This document shows, piece after piece, positions 17,471-26,871 of a stretch of 64,000 nt of DNA; position 1 is the stretch's first letter, and every line of letters begins with the position of its first letter. The DNA comes from Paraglaciecola sp. MB-3u-78 (GTDB lineage: Bacteria; Pseudomonadota; Gammaproteobacteria; Enterobacterales; Alteromonadaceae). The stretch spans positions 124,001 to 188,000 of the forward strand of contig NZ_PJCF01000012.1 in the NCBI RefSeq assembly GCF_002835935.1, read 5' to 3'. Position numbers and translations under genes: made by a program. The notes beneath the pieces are model-generated. The model ran no database searches. It saw only the letters and a list, made by a program, of their open reading frames with translations, and was not told where the DNA came from.

Positions 17471-17506
17471 CACACCTATACTGTATAAAAATACAGTATA
17501 GGTGTG
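17471..17506. promoter_or_regulatory. Perfect 16-bp hairpin in the leader of the IS91-like transposase
   Basis: CACACCTATACTGTAT, a four-A loop and the exact complement end four bases before the transposase ATG. There is no T-run after it. The hairpin would cover the translation start region, or serve as a DNA structure at the IS91 origin end. Confidence 0.85.
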
Positions 17507-17510
17507 ATAT

Positions 17511-19336
17511 ATGTCTATTGTCAAGGATGCCAGAAGAGAGGGGACGGTAAAGTATGAACGTCATAAACCAGAGCAAACCCTTCTTTATCAAATTATTGAA
17601 AAATATTACCCGCAGTTTCTGAGCCACATGGGGCAACAAGATAAAGATTTTCCCAAGTATGTGCGGTCAGAATTTGAAGCGTACCTCAAGTGCGGTCGTT
17701 TGGAATATGGGTTTTTGCGAGTACGTTGTGAAGATTGTCACCATGAGCACCTGGTTGCATTCAGTTGTAAACGCCGAGGGTTTTAGTCGTGGTCTGCCAG
17801 ACCCAGCTGTGGTGCGCGGCGAATGGCAGAAAGCGCCGCCTTGCTGGTTGATGATGTGTTGTCACATGAGCCCATTAGGCAATGGGTATTGAGCTTCCCT
17901 TTTCAACTTAGATTTTTGTGTGTCAGTTATCCTCGCATCATGGGAAAAGTACTGGGTATTGTCTATAGCACACTTGCCACACATATCACTAAAAAACAGG
18001 CTACAACAAACAGACCGCACAAACGGGGGCGGTCACACTGATCCAACGATTTGGCTCAGCACTGAATTTAAATATCCATTTTCATATGCTCTACATCGAT
18101 GGTGTATATGCCGAAGATAACTATGGCAAAACGCGTTTAGATGAGAAACATCCCTATTTCTCACCCTACGGGCAACCTTTGGTTGTCCTAATTCATTCCC
18201 GATGAATTGGTCACCCGATAAAAGCGCCGACAAAAAGTGAACTGAGTAGTCTTACTCACCGCCTTAGCCAGCGTGTGGCTGGTTTTCTTGAGCGCGAGGG
18301 CTTATTAGTGAGGTATGATGACAATGACTACCTGGCTTTGGATGGGCTGGAAGACGATCCGATGTTGCAAATTCTCGGGTATTCAATAACCTACCGTATC
18401 GCTACAGGTAAACAGCAAGGACGAAAGGTCTTTACCTTGCAAACCATTGCACCTATGGCAGAGCAAGGGCTTGCGTCAGGTTGTGCATCAAATGTGGCAG
18501 GCTTCAGTCTCCATGCAGGTGTCATGAGCAGCGCGCAGGATAGGTGAAAACTGGAAAGGCTGTGCCGTTATATTACCCGCTCTGGGGTATCAGAAAAAAG
18601 GTTGGTAATAACGACTTACGGTAAGGTGCGCTAGCAACTAAAAACACCCTACCGTGACGGCACCACCGGTGACCGGCGCAGTCATGCCATATTTGAGCCG
18701 CTGGATTTTATTGCTCGTTTAGCGGCCTTAGTACCCAAACCCGGCTTAAACCTCACTAGATTCCATGGTGTGTTTGTGCGGGGCGGCCCTCGCGGGGTGG
18801 CCCTCCACCAAAGAGTCGGCACCGCGTGACAATAACACCAGCCTTACGAAATAAGGCAAAAAAAGCCTTGCAGACAGGGCAGGAAAAAACACGGGCACAA
18901 AAACACCAATCGATGACCTGGGCGCAAAGACTTAAACGGGTTTTTAACATCGACATTGAAACGTGTGAGCAATGCGGTGGTGCGGTTAAGGTTATAGCGA
19001 GCATCGAAGACCCATTAGTGCTCCAAAAGATACTTAGTTACCTGAATACAAAAAATAACGAAGTCGTCGAGCTATTGCCCCCACAAAGTCGAGCACCGCC
19101 TCAGATAAGTCTGTTTGAATAAAAGCCGTTCATCATCATAAGCAAAACTGGTTTTCACAACAGCGGGAGGCGCTTGTCTTGAATTCTGAATTACGTGGAA
19201 ACAGTTGATTAATAGACGAAAAATAGCCGACTTTCACTCCCTTAAGAATATGAAATAGATGTCAATATGGAAAACATGAGGCATCATGTATTTTGATTTT
19301 AGGAAAAATGACGTTTTATTTTACCTATACTCAAAA
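17511..19336 (+). pseudogene. IS91-family element with multiply broken transposase
   Basis: The N-terminal zinc-binding segment (VRCEDCHHEHLVAFSCKRRG) is followed, in shifted frames, by AESAALLVDDVLSHEPIRQW, LNLNIHFHMLYIDGVYAEDN (with residues before the insert), RVAGFLEREGLLVRYDDNDY and WAQRLKRVFNIDIETCEQCG, ending ...PPQISLFE at about 19122. Breaks occur at about 17782 (about 17 extra bases after GGGTTT), at about 18000, at 18139 (72-nt three-hairpin element), at about 18490-18600, and at about 18775 (odd GC-rich block). The non-coding 3' tail to about 19336 is shared with the remnant at 3448-3858. It is a dead element that can be read as a catalogue of small insertions. Confidence 0.85.
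18139..18210 (+). repeat. Three-hairpin dispersed element, copy B (in IS91 transposase)
   Basis: The element is exactly 72 nt. Hairpin 1 is TGAGAAA/TTTCTCA with loop CATCCCTA, followed by ACCCTACGGG. Hairpin 2 is CAACC/GGTTG with loop TTT, and hairpin 3 is CTAATTCAT/ATGAATTGG with loop TCCCG. It is inserted after GTTT of the sequence coding NYGKTRF, before TCACC. Confidence 0.88.
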
Positions 19337-19785
19337 ATGAATTATAAAAAGTAGCTTAACTGAAGTGGTCGTATTAAGTTGACCACGTCGCTCTAAACGT
19401 TGCTAGCCTTTTACTTTCATCAAATTTTTGAATTAACCTATGGGGTATACCAAGCTCGCCGCTTATCGTTTGGATCTAAATCCCATTTATCGGAAACTTT
19501 AGAGCGAGCATAAGAATGATAATTGTAGAGGCTTTGACTCAATAAATGGATTTAATGCTGAGACCTGATGATTATGAGGTAATGAGGCCGAAAAATATGA
19601 GTGAAAATGTTTAAAATGCTGAACTGAGCTGTTTAGCTCGACCGTTGCCTGAAATAAAAGTTAAAAATGTTTTTTTACAGTGAGTTAAAAAAATACCCCT
19701 TGCATAGAACAGGGCCTTGTTTTATTGTTCAAAAAAGATGTAAAAATTTAAATTTTGTTAATAAAAATGGACGGAATCAAGCCTT
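19337..19785. other. Intergenic, nothing recognised
   Basis: No supported gene or repeat. It is AT-rich immediately before the arylsulfotransferase start and presumably carries that gene's promoter. No site stands out clearly enough to call. Confidence 0.5.
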
Positions 19786-22011
19786 ATGTTTAAATTAATT
19801 TTTGCCTTTTGGATCACTGTATTGTGTGCGAACTCGTACGCTGTGGAGTTTGTATATCATCCTACTTTAACAATGAACCCTAATGGTGTCACACCACTTG
19901 CAGGCCAGGTAGAGTTCATTACTGACGTTCCGACGAAGATAACGCTTGTTATTATAGATATAAGTGGTACTCGTTACGTAAAATTCTCTGAGTTCAAGAC
20001 GAGTCATTTTTTGCCGCTACTTGGTGTCATATCTGACCGTGAATATTCTTTGCAGGTAAAAGCTACCAGCGCCAACTTACAGAGTGTCATGTCTAAAGCA
20101 ATTTTATTTTCGACACCTGCTCTACCACTTGATTTCCCAACAATAGATGTTTCCGATAGCATTCCCGAGGACATGGAGCCAGGCCTCACCTTACTAGACC
20201 TCTACAACGGAAGCCGCCAAAGTCCGATTAAGGGACGCGCCATGGTTCTTAACTCTTCCGGTGAAGTTGTCTGGTTTTCATCATTGGGTACCAACGAAGG
20301 CAATGTCAGAAACTTTATCGAACGATTGCCAAATGGTAATTTACGCTATCTCGCTAGCAGAGCGGAAGCAAGTTACAACGAAGACACAGTGATTGTGAGC
20401 GACTTGCTAGGCAATGTGATCAGCAGCACTGAAATGATCGACCCAGGTGTTGGACTTCATCACGACCTTATAAGCACTCCTGAAGGGACATTTATGAGCC
20501 TTACCCGAATCAAAACGTCCGTTGATAACTTCCCCACCAGTGATACTGATCTGGCCGCGCCAAAGGAAACTGCATACGTACGTGACGAGCCAGTGGTGGA
20601 GTTTAATCCGGACGGAACCGTGGTTGCAATTTGGCCATTAGTTGATCTTATCGATCCAACTCGCATAGGGTATGACTCTTTGCGTCCGAGCGCTGCTGGA
20701 TTCGACTCGTTTCACACTAATGCGGTTTTCTACGATGCCAGCGATGATTCAATTCTAGTTTCTGCTCGTCACCAAGATGCAATATTCAAATACTCGCGCG
20801 CTAGCGGTGATCTGATTTGGATCCTCGGTAATCATCTAAACTGGTCTCCTGAATTTCATCCATTTTTACTGCAACCGACGGAGGACCTATTCGATTGGCA
20901 ATATCACCAACATGCAATGATGCCTACACCCGACGGTACACTGCTTCTTTTTGATAACGGTAATCGCCGTACTAGTCCTTTCGACGGAAAGCTACCACTT
21001 GCTGACAGTGAAACTTCTAGTCGTGCCGTCGAATACAAAATAGACGAGACCCTGATGACCGTAGAAAAGGTTCGGGAATTTGTTATTGGTGGATCCAGTC
21101 CTGTGTTTTCCGGTACCCGTGGTGACGCAGATTGGTTGCCAGGCACTGGTAATATACTTGCTACTGCATCAGATGTCAGTTTTGAAGGTGGTATTGCAAG
21201 TAAAGATCTTGGATTTGGCACTCGCCATACAAGAATCATAGAGTACGCCACTAATCCAGAGAGGGAGGTTTTTGATGTTCGCCTATTCAGTCCCGAAGAG
21301 AACTCGCGCATCCATGTATATCGCAGTGATCGCATACCGGGCCTTTACCCGGCCTCAGTGGAAACTGAAGGGCCACTTGAAAAACTGCAGGTGAAATCTG
21401 CTTGGATTGAAACCGACACTTGTTTCGAAATAGACAACGACGGCGACAACCTAATCAGTGAGGACAGTGGTAATGTACCAGGAGACGATGATGGTGATGG
21501 CCAAATTGATGAAGACCCATCCGAGTGTGCTGGCGACTCATACGGTGGTACTCCACTCGCCAATGATGACGCTGGTACCTACAGCTTTGAATCTGGATTA
21601 CAGCCAAAAGTACTGTATTCGGTAACTTCAACCTCTGTCCATTTTAACTCCGCTGCTGCCGGTACAGCTGTGTTTTACAATTCGTGCATGCCACTACTAG
21701 AATTGGATACGGTTAGTGCCGGTCCAGTCGCTTTTCTAGTATACGAACATCAAGATGGAACACTACAGGCGATACATGACTTTTCGCCGGGTCACCCCGT
21801 TATGGGAGGAACTATAAGCGAGCAGAGCACTATTGCGCAATTAAATCGCGAATTCCTGCCAGGAGAAGTTTTTCACCTCTACGTGCGCATGCGGGAAATC
21901 GCTGAAACAACTGAAACCGGTAGTTCATGTCATAACATCAGCACTGCCGCAACCGCCAGCGCGCGTGGGGTAGAGACAAAATATGCACCCGCGATACTGT
22001 CATTTCAATAA
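19786..22011 (+). CDS. Secreted arylsulfotransferase (ASST)-family protein with calcium-binding repeats
   Basis: The 741-residue protein has a signal peptide (FKLIFAFWITVLCANSYA, cleavage near residue 19). A beta-sandwich-like N-terminal domain is followed by an ASST beta-propeller: LTLLDLYNGSRQSPIKGRAM, HHDLISTPEGTFMSL, DSFHTNAVFYDASDDSILVS, GDLIWILGNHLNWSPEF and WQYHQHAMMPTPDGTLLLFD, then GDADWLPGTGNILAT. Family members transfer sulfate between aryl donors and acceptors in the periplasm through a catalytic histidine. The histidines in HHD, FHTN and YQHHA-like positions are candidates. Near residue 545 there are tandem DxDGDxxxxED loops (NDGDNLISED and DDGDGQIDED) like EF-hand/dockerin calcium sites. 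A downstream membrane-protein gene starts 5 bp after the stop. Confidence 0.8.
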   Translation: MFKLIFAFWITVLCANSYAVEFVYHPTLTMNPNGVTPLAGQVEFITDVPTKITLVIIDISGTRYVKFSEFKTSHFLPLLGVISDREYSLQVKATSANLQSVMSKAILFSTPALPLDFPTIDVSDSIPEDMEPGLTLLDLYNGSRQSPIKGRAMVLNSSGEVVWFSSLGTNEGNVRNFIERLPNGNLRYLASRAEASYNEDTVIVSDLLGNVISSTEMIDPGVGLHHDLISTPEGTFMSLTRIKTSVDNFPTSDTDLAAPKETAYVRDEPVVEFNPDGTVVAIWPLVDLIDPTRIGYDSLRPSAAGFDSFHTNAVFYDASDDSILVSARHQDAIFKYSRASGDLIWILGNHLNWSPEFHPFLLQPTEDLFDWQYHQHAMMPTPDGTLLLFDNGNRRTSPFDGKLPLADSETSSRAVEYKIDETLMTVEKVREFVIGGSSPVFSGTRGDADWLPGTGNILATASDVSFEGGIASKDLGFGTRHTRIIEYATNPEREVFDVRLFSPEENSRIHVYRSDRIPGLYPASVETEGPLEKLQVKSAWIETDTCFEIDNDGDNLISEDSGNVPGDDDGDGQIDEDPSECAGDSYGGTPLANDDAGTYSFESGLQPKVLYSVTSTSVHFNSAAAGTAVFYNSCMPLLELDTVSAGPVAFLVYEHQDGTLQAIHDFSPGHPVMGGTISEQSTIAQLNREFLPGEVFHLYVRMREIAETTETGSSCHNISTAATASARGVETKYAPAILSFQ

Positions 22012-22016
22012 ATAAA

Positions 22017-22619
22017 GTGGAAGTTCGAACAATTAGTACAGGAAATGCTAATAATGCCAAGAGAAGGTATATTCATTTTTTGTTGTTTGGCATTTTATAT
22101 GTTGGCATTCAAGAATTCTGGGTTTCTGTGCTTTGGAAAGGAAGTCTGATTTCCTTTGCCTTAGCCGTGGTTATTACGGAAGTGCTTTATCTGACATTCG
22201 CCTTTTTTGTTGGTAAATGGATAGATGCCATCTTTTCCAAAATTCGTATAGCAGACTTGGTAGCGTACGTCGTTTGTGGGCTCGTGGGGCTGATAACAAT
22301 AGAGTGGATTTTTGTAGGTAATCGCCCTGGCGAAACTGAAGCCAATCAATTCGTCATGTTCACAACCTGGGGGGGCGCGGCACTTTTTGCTCGTATGATG
22401 ACAGACAGTTCTGCTAACGTAGTGAAGGTCAAATTATACGCTTTGAGGTTTTTCTTGCTCTTTACAGGGCTGGCTACCTTACTTGGATTGATTTTCGCTG
22501 TGATAAATTCTCAACTGAGTTTCGCAATCACTTACGTGGCCGCAATTTTAGGGTATCCGATAATGAATGTGTTCTTCATTTGGTATTTCTTTATAAAGGC
22601 TAGGGGCTCGGAAGCCTAG
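22017..22619 (+). CDS. Unknown integral membrane protein
   Basis: The 200-residue protein has about five hydrophobic segments (for example HFLLFGILYVGIQEFW, LISFALAVVITEVLYLTFAF, YVVCGLVGLITIEWIFV, LYALRFFLLFTGLATLLGLI, ITYVAAILGYPIMNVFFIWY), so it sits in the inner membrane. I do not recognise the family. The start is a GTG only 5 bp after the arylsulfotransferase stop, which points to coupled translation and a shared role, perhaps export or processing. That link is inference from spacing alone. Confidence 0.6.
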   Translation: MEVRTISTGNANNAKRRYIHFLLFGILYVGIQEFWVSVLWKGSLISFALAVVITEVLYLTFAFFVGKWIDAIFSKIRIADLVAYVVCGLVGLITIEWIFVGNRPGETEANQFVMFTTWGGAALFARMMTDSSANVVKVKLYALRFFLLFTGLATLLGLIFAVINSQLSFAITYVAAILGYPIMNVFFIWYFFIKARGSEA

Positions 22620-23061
22620 ACTCAACCATATGCGATTTTTTGGGGTATTCACCCCTAATAGAAACCTAAGAGGGCGCATGACACAAGAGAAACATGATGA
22701 TGCTTGAATATTCCATCTTCCATATTCTGAGGCAAGGTACTTAGCATCTCACTATCAAGATTTCAGTATTAACAGCTAGCTTATTCACTAACCTCAACGA
22801 CAAACATTTCGCTAATTTCTCCAACACCATAAATGAGTAAACACAAAACCACCCTCAAATGCAGCTGTCATAGAAGCAAGTCGATAGCGTTAATTGGTCC
22901 TATACTCTTTGTCAGTATTGATGTTCTGAAAAAGTTTGCCGTGAAGTTTTATTTGACCGATGCCCTACCATATTGAAGGAACAAAAGGGGTCAAGTTGCT
23001 TGCTTCACAATACTCTAAAAAAAAAAAGGGGGTCAAGTTGCTTGCTTCACAATACTCTTGT
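22620..23061. other. Intergenic with a 30-bp direct repeat
   Basis: No gene is supported. The last part holds two exact 30-bp direct copies (22987-23016 and 23029-23058) starting GGGGTCAAGTTGCTTGC, separated by an A-run. The second copy ends 3 bp from the reverse-transcriptase fragment and may mark its deletion endpoint. Confidence 0.7.
22987..23058 (+). repeat. Two 30-bp direct repeats around an A11 tract
   Basis: Identical copies at 22987-23016 and 23029-23058 read GGGGTCAAGTTGCTTGCTTC followed by ACAATACTCT. Between them is an A-run of eleven. Confidence 0.9.
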
Positions 23062-23427
23062 TCAATTCCTCGAATAGTGCAGGTCACTCACGGTGGTTTT
23101 TAATCCACCATGGCCTTTGATATGAGTACAAAGTGAAGATAATGCTAAGGCATCCGGTAAGGCCAAGGCTAACATCTTTAATACCAGCGCATCTTGTGAT
23201 GACCACAAGTGAAGGGTTTCACCATCGGCTTTGGTGACAACGCTCAACGGCATAAAGGTGTAATCCTGTTTGTTGAGTGTTTGCAGCAGTTCACCACGGA
23301 TAGTGTGCCAGTGAAAACGCAGGTGCCAAATATCGGCATTGGCGGGAAAGTTACGCCGTTGCTTACATAGCCATGAGTAGGCTGTATCGAGAATGACTTC
23401 GGTGAAAACATGTTTAGCATCTAGCAT
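23062..23427 (-). pseudogene. N-terminal fragment of a reverse transcriptase-like protein
   Basis: The 121-residue frame starts MLDAKHVFTEVILDTAYSWL and continues RRNFPANADIWHLRFHW, FMPLSVVTKADGETLHLWSS, QDALVLKMLALALPDAL and LCTHIKGHGGLK. This resembles the N-terminal part of RNA-directed DNA polymerases found in marine gammaproteobacteria (template-binding region before the palm motifs). The palm domain with YxDD is absent. After GHGGLK the sequence loses similarity and stops within 11 residues, at the 30-bp direct repeats. The identification is from memory of the family and is moderate. Confidence 0.5.
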
Positions 23428-23567
23428 GGCTTAAGCATAGCTGAATGACTGCTAAGGGAGCAAAATTAGGGTGTTTTTAGAAAAGCTGAATGACTTGTGT
23501 TGGCACTGAAGCGACGTAGAGGGAACGTTCCTAAATATGGGGTTTTAGCAGCAAAATACAGTAATAT

Positions 23568-23872
23568 AATTCTTCGTTCGTATGTCGGCTATGTCGGAAT
23601 TCTTGTCCTAAGCGAGACGGAAGATAAGGTCCGCTTTTCGCTCAAAGCAGACTAAACCATAATAAACAGCTACGTCCGCTATCTTGGGCATAGCAGTCAT
23701 TTGATAATTCAATCAGGCAGCTGTGAGCCTAATACCGGACAGTCGAGTGTTAAACCTGACTGTGAAGTTTGTGTCATTTGCCGAAATTGAGAAGAGCCAT
23801 GCTGACTGGCTGCTCTGAGCCTAGCGGACAGTCGAGAGTTAAACCTGACGGAAATGTTTGTTCCAATATGAG
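23568..23872 (+). repeat. Cluster of dispersed intergenic repeat copies (c and d)
   Basis: Two GAGCCT/GGACAGTCGAG/TTAAACCTGA copies (23725-23775 and 23817-23872) lie in tandem. They are preceded by degenerate TTCGGCT/TTTGTCGGAATT-type and TATCTTGGGCA-type blocks. This is the densest cluster of the family in the window and contains no gene. Confidence 0.7.
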
Positions 23873-24021
23873 GCATAGAGGTTGCTAGAAAAAACTGGTT
23901 TAGACAACCTTTCTCGCCACCAAAGGAGCCTTAATACTTCTGGTTACAAAACTCTGTTTGTGCCTCTAACTATATTTTGTTCTAGTTAATCAATAACTAC
24001 ACAAAATAAAGAAAGTTTTGT

Positions 24022-24195
24022 ATGAACAAGGATTTTGATGAACTAAAAAGTGAACTTCAAGCAAAACTTTTATTCTGGAATAATATAAAAAGTAAACAAA
24101 CTAAAGCCTTCTTAATTCTAGTATTTTTTGGGGTGATTGGATTAAAAGTTTTTACCACTATTTTAACTTTCGACTGGCTTGCAAGGTTATTATGA
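24022..24195 (+). CDS. Small single-span membrane protein
   Basis: The 57-residue frame has a charged N-terminal helix (NKDFDELKSELQAKLLFWNN) and one membrane span (AFLILVFFGVIGLKVFTTIL, about residues 29-48). Its stop overlaps the GNAT start in the ATGA arrangement, so the two are translationally coupled. It is too short for a default gene caller. Function unknown. Confidence 0.55.
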   Translation: MNKDFDELKSELQAKLLFWNNIKSKQTKAFLILVFFGVIGLKVFTTILTFDWLARLL

Positions 24196-24746
24196 CCATC
24201 AATTTCCGCCCCCTTAATAAACATGATATTAACTATTCAAAAGTTATAGACCTTTTTTTCGAAGCTTTTCCAAAAATTCAACGCCTACCACAATGGATTG
24301 TTAAATATAGAATGAGAAATGGAAAAGATGGTTTTGATGTTCTTTATGAACATAATAATTGGGTCGGGTTTATCTACGCTAAAGAATATAAAAACATTGT
24401 ATTTGTAAAGTTTTTTGCAATATCAGTGTCGATCCGTTCAAGTGGTTACGGAAGTATAGTCATGGATTCAATGAGGAATAAATATTCAGACAAAAGAATT
24501 GTACTAAATATTGAAGAGCTAGATGAGAAAGAAGAAAACAACCATCAGAGAGTTAAGCGTAAAGCTTTTTATGAAAGAAATGGGTTCAATTCTACTGGAT
24601 TTATTATAAAGGAGCCTGCTGAGCGGCAAGAGATGCTTATAAGCGGTGGGACTATATCTAAAAAAGAGATAGAGGCAATGTACCGGCATTTTTTAGGGCG
24701 TTTCTTGTTTTCTTTACTTAAGCCCGAAGTGCTTCAAATTGAATGA
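24192..24746 (+). CDS. GNAT-family N-acetyltransferase
   Basis: The 184-residue protein has the GNAT order: an N-terminal helix-rich part (LFFEAFPKIQRLPQWIVKYR), beta strands with GFIYAKEYKNIVFVKFFAIS, then the acetyl-CoA loop SIRSSGYGSIVMDSM (about 81-95, a variant of the R/Q-x-x-G-x-G/A pattern) and KAFYERNGFNSTGFI (about 127-141), the typical YxxxGF motif. The substrate is unknown. It overlaps a 57-residue membrane protein gene by 4 bp. GNATs without TA partners are common passengers of integron cassettes and islands. I found no attC next to it. Confidence 0.8.
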   Translation: MTINFRPLNKHDINYSKVIDLFFEAFPKIQRLPQWIVKYRMRNGKDGFDVLYEHNNWVGFIYAKEYKNIVFVKFFAISVSIRSSGYGSIVMDSMRNKYSDKRIVLNIEELDEKEENNHQRVKRKAFYERNGFNSTGFIIKEPAERQEMLISGGTISKKEIEAMYRHFLGRFLFSLLKPEVLQIE

Positions 24747-25315
24747 AAATTTCATTCATCTGGACGCAAAGACCCATAGTGAACGATTCAAGATTCGGAT
24801 ATGAGCGGCTGTTTTGAAGTGTTTAGCAGCAGCTTTGATGGCCACCAATATCAGTTTGTGCTCGAAGCTGTCTGTCGCCTGAGTGCCATTAGCAGAAATA
24901 GAGAAGGGTTTGGTGACAGGCAGCTTGCCGCCAGTCGTGAAAAAAGGAATTGAGAGGGATTTCTGGCGGTCAAGCACCATATAACAAAAGTTTATTGTAT
25001 TGAGGCAATAAGAGCGATAGCGGAAGTTCATATATATCTTTAATATCGCTGGTTGGTGCCATTAGCTAACATTCATGCCTCTGGAATTTGAATGGCAGCC
25101 CTTTACTTTATAAGACTAACGGCACAATTAATATTGAAGTTAGAATATATAAATGAACCCAATGCCTACTTCGGTCTCATAATTACTACGAGCAATTGGA
25201 CTTTCTCGAACGTCACTACTGTAGTATTCAAAAAGTGCTTCACCGAATATCTGCCAATTCTCATTCTTGAATAAATGAAGTTGCTTGAGGGACTAAATCG
25301 AATTTTGTTGTTTCG
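24747..25315. other. Intergenic, no supported gene
   Basis: Short open frames exist on both strands (for example 24756-25031 minus), but none shows a family pattern or a good start. Nothing else was recognised. Confidence 0.45.
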
Positions 25316-26617
25316 TTAAAGCTTTCGTGACACACCTTTTTTAATGCGATCCCTATGTGCCGGTGCCACATAAACCTCTACAGTAGTCTTAACACTCGCA
25401 TGGCCAAGCTCTTCGGCTAACATCGTTTCGCTGATTTCACCTAAAGCCTGCGTGGCGCCAGTATGTCTTAACCAATGGGAAGAGGCGCCAGCAATGGCAT
25501 GAGCCTGTGGCTTTTTTTCCTTTTTAACTAACGACTTGATCACCAAATCAAAAGCTTCTTCTACCATATTATTCAAGCTATCTTGATGAAGCGGTTGACC
25601 GGTTTTTTGTGACGGCATAATGGGCGTGTTTTCGTCGATATGGGGTAGGGGGGTTAACCCTAATGACTCTCGATAGCGAATTAGCACATTGTCGATAAAT
25701 TCGTCGGGTACCGTTACTAGGCGTTCTTTTTTGCCTTTACCAATGATGTTCAACACCCAGCCTTCACCGCTGGGGTCCTGTCTGAAATGTCCAAATATCG
25801 GTGTATAATAATCACGATGTGAAAGCTCTGAAATCCTTAAAAACAACACTTTTAACGTAAGAACCAGAAATCTATGCATTTCGTATGCAGGATTTTCATC
25901 TGCCGCCTGCGTAAGCGTATCCACAAATAGCTGCCAGGTTTCATCGTCTAAGGTATGTGGAGGTTTATAGATTTTGCCTTTTACCATGTACTTACAGCTT
26001 TTCTTTATCAGACTAATGGGATTGCGTGCAATGTGTTCAGATTCCCATAGCTCTTTTAAAAACACATTCAAGGAGGCGTAAGAATTTTGCAATGATGTTT
26101 GATTAAGACTGTAGCGGTTTTTAGGCTTATCTAAAGCTGAACGTTCTGGTGAAATGAGCTCATTGGTTTTGCGGTTGGCTTTGGACTGCCGAAGGACAAA
26201 TGGTCGCCAGGTTTTATTCACAGTGCGTATATCAGTACCAGCCTTAGCTTTAAAGCGACTGGCAATGGTGGTATCAGAAATCAGTGCTTTAGGCGGTGAC
26301 CAAATCCAATCGATGTAATCTCGGATGTCTTCTGTACCTAATGCTAATATTGACTTGTTCTTTTCGTTCCAGCAAAACAGGGTAAAACGTTCCGCCTCAT
26401 TTCGAAAGCGTGTCTGTGTGCCTTTTGAGTTGCCCACTACGCTGACCAGAAAATGCAGCAACAACCCCAAATCCTTGCGTGCAGCAATGCCGTTGTCTTC
26501 CATTTTGTTTAGGTATTCATCCAAAGAGGGGTAAACCTGTGCAAACTCGGAAGAGTTCAACAACTCTCGTTGCTGAGGCAATAAGTTGATGGTGTCGGTG
26601 ATGGGATGGTATTTCAT
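25316..26617 (-). CDS. Large tyrosine recombinase / site-specific integrase
   Basis: The 433-residue recombinase has an N-terminal core-binding part (GTQTRFRNEAERFTLFCWNE, about 69-88) and a catalytic domain. Catalytic candidates are LFLRISELSH (Arg), SHWLRHTGATQAL (His-x-x-Arg), ELGHASVKTTVEVYV (His and nucleophilic Tyr). The C-terminus ends basic (RDRIKKGVSRKL). It belongs to the long integrases found in Tn554-like or tripartite modules and in genomic islands, but no partner integrases are adjacent here. The left end of the IS481-like element starts about 40 bp upstream of its start codon. Confidence 0.88.
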   Translation of the reverse strand: MKYHPITDTINLLPQQRELLNSSEFAQVYPSLDEYLNKMEDNGIAARKDLGLLLHFLVSVVGNSKGTQTRFRNEAERFTLFCWNEKNKSILALGTEDIRDYIDWIWSPPKALISDTTIASRFKAKAGTDIRTVNKTWRPFVLRQSKANRKTNELISPERSALDKPKNRYSLNQTSLQNSYASLNVFLKELWESEHIARNPISLIKKSCKYMVKGKIYKPPHTLDDETWQLFVDTLTQAADENPAYEMHRFLVLTLKVLFLRISELSHRDYYTPIFGHFRQDPSGEGWVLNIIGKGKKERLVTVPDEFIDNVLIRYRESLGLTPLPHIDENTPIMPSQKTGQPLHQDSLNNMVEEAFDLVIKSLVKKEKKPQAHAIAGASSHWLRHTGATQALGEISETMLAEELGHASVKTTVEVYVAPAHRDRIKKGVSRKL

Positions 26618-26871
26618 AAGAAGCAGGGTACAGACGTAAATAAACCCTGAGCCTTGTCCAATATGAAATGAGTCTTAACTAATTGCGTGTTTCCAAAATG
26701 AAATGCGTCTAAAGACTTAAATTCTGTTCATGATCATAAGATGCAAGCGATCATGAATATAGAAAACCTCACCACTATTGAAGAGCTTGAACGCTTTATT
26801 CAAGGTAACCAAGCCGTCGCCTTTACCGTTTTAGGTGATAAAAATCAGCGATATCAATTCATTCAAAAAAC

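Noticed and set aside
24756-25031. 91-residue minus-strand frame
   Set aside because: No good start, no recognised domain; composition looks non-coding.
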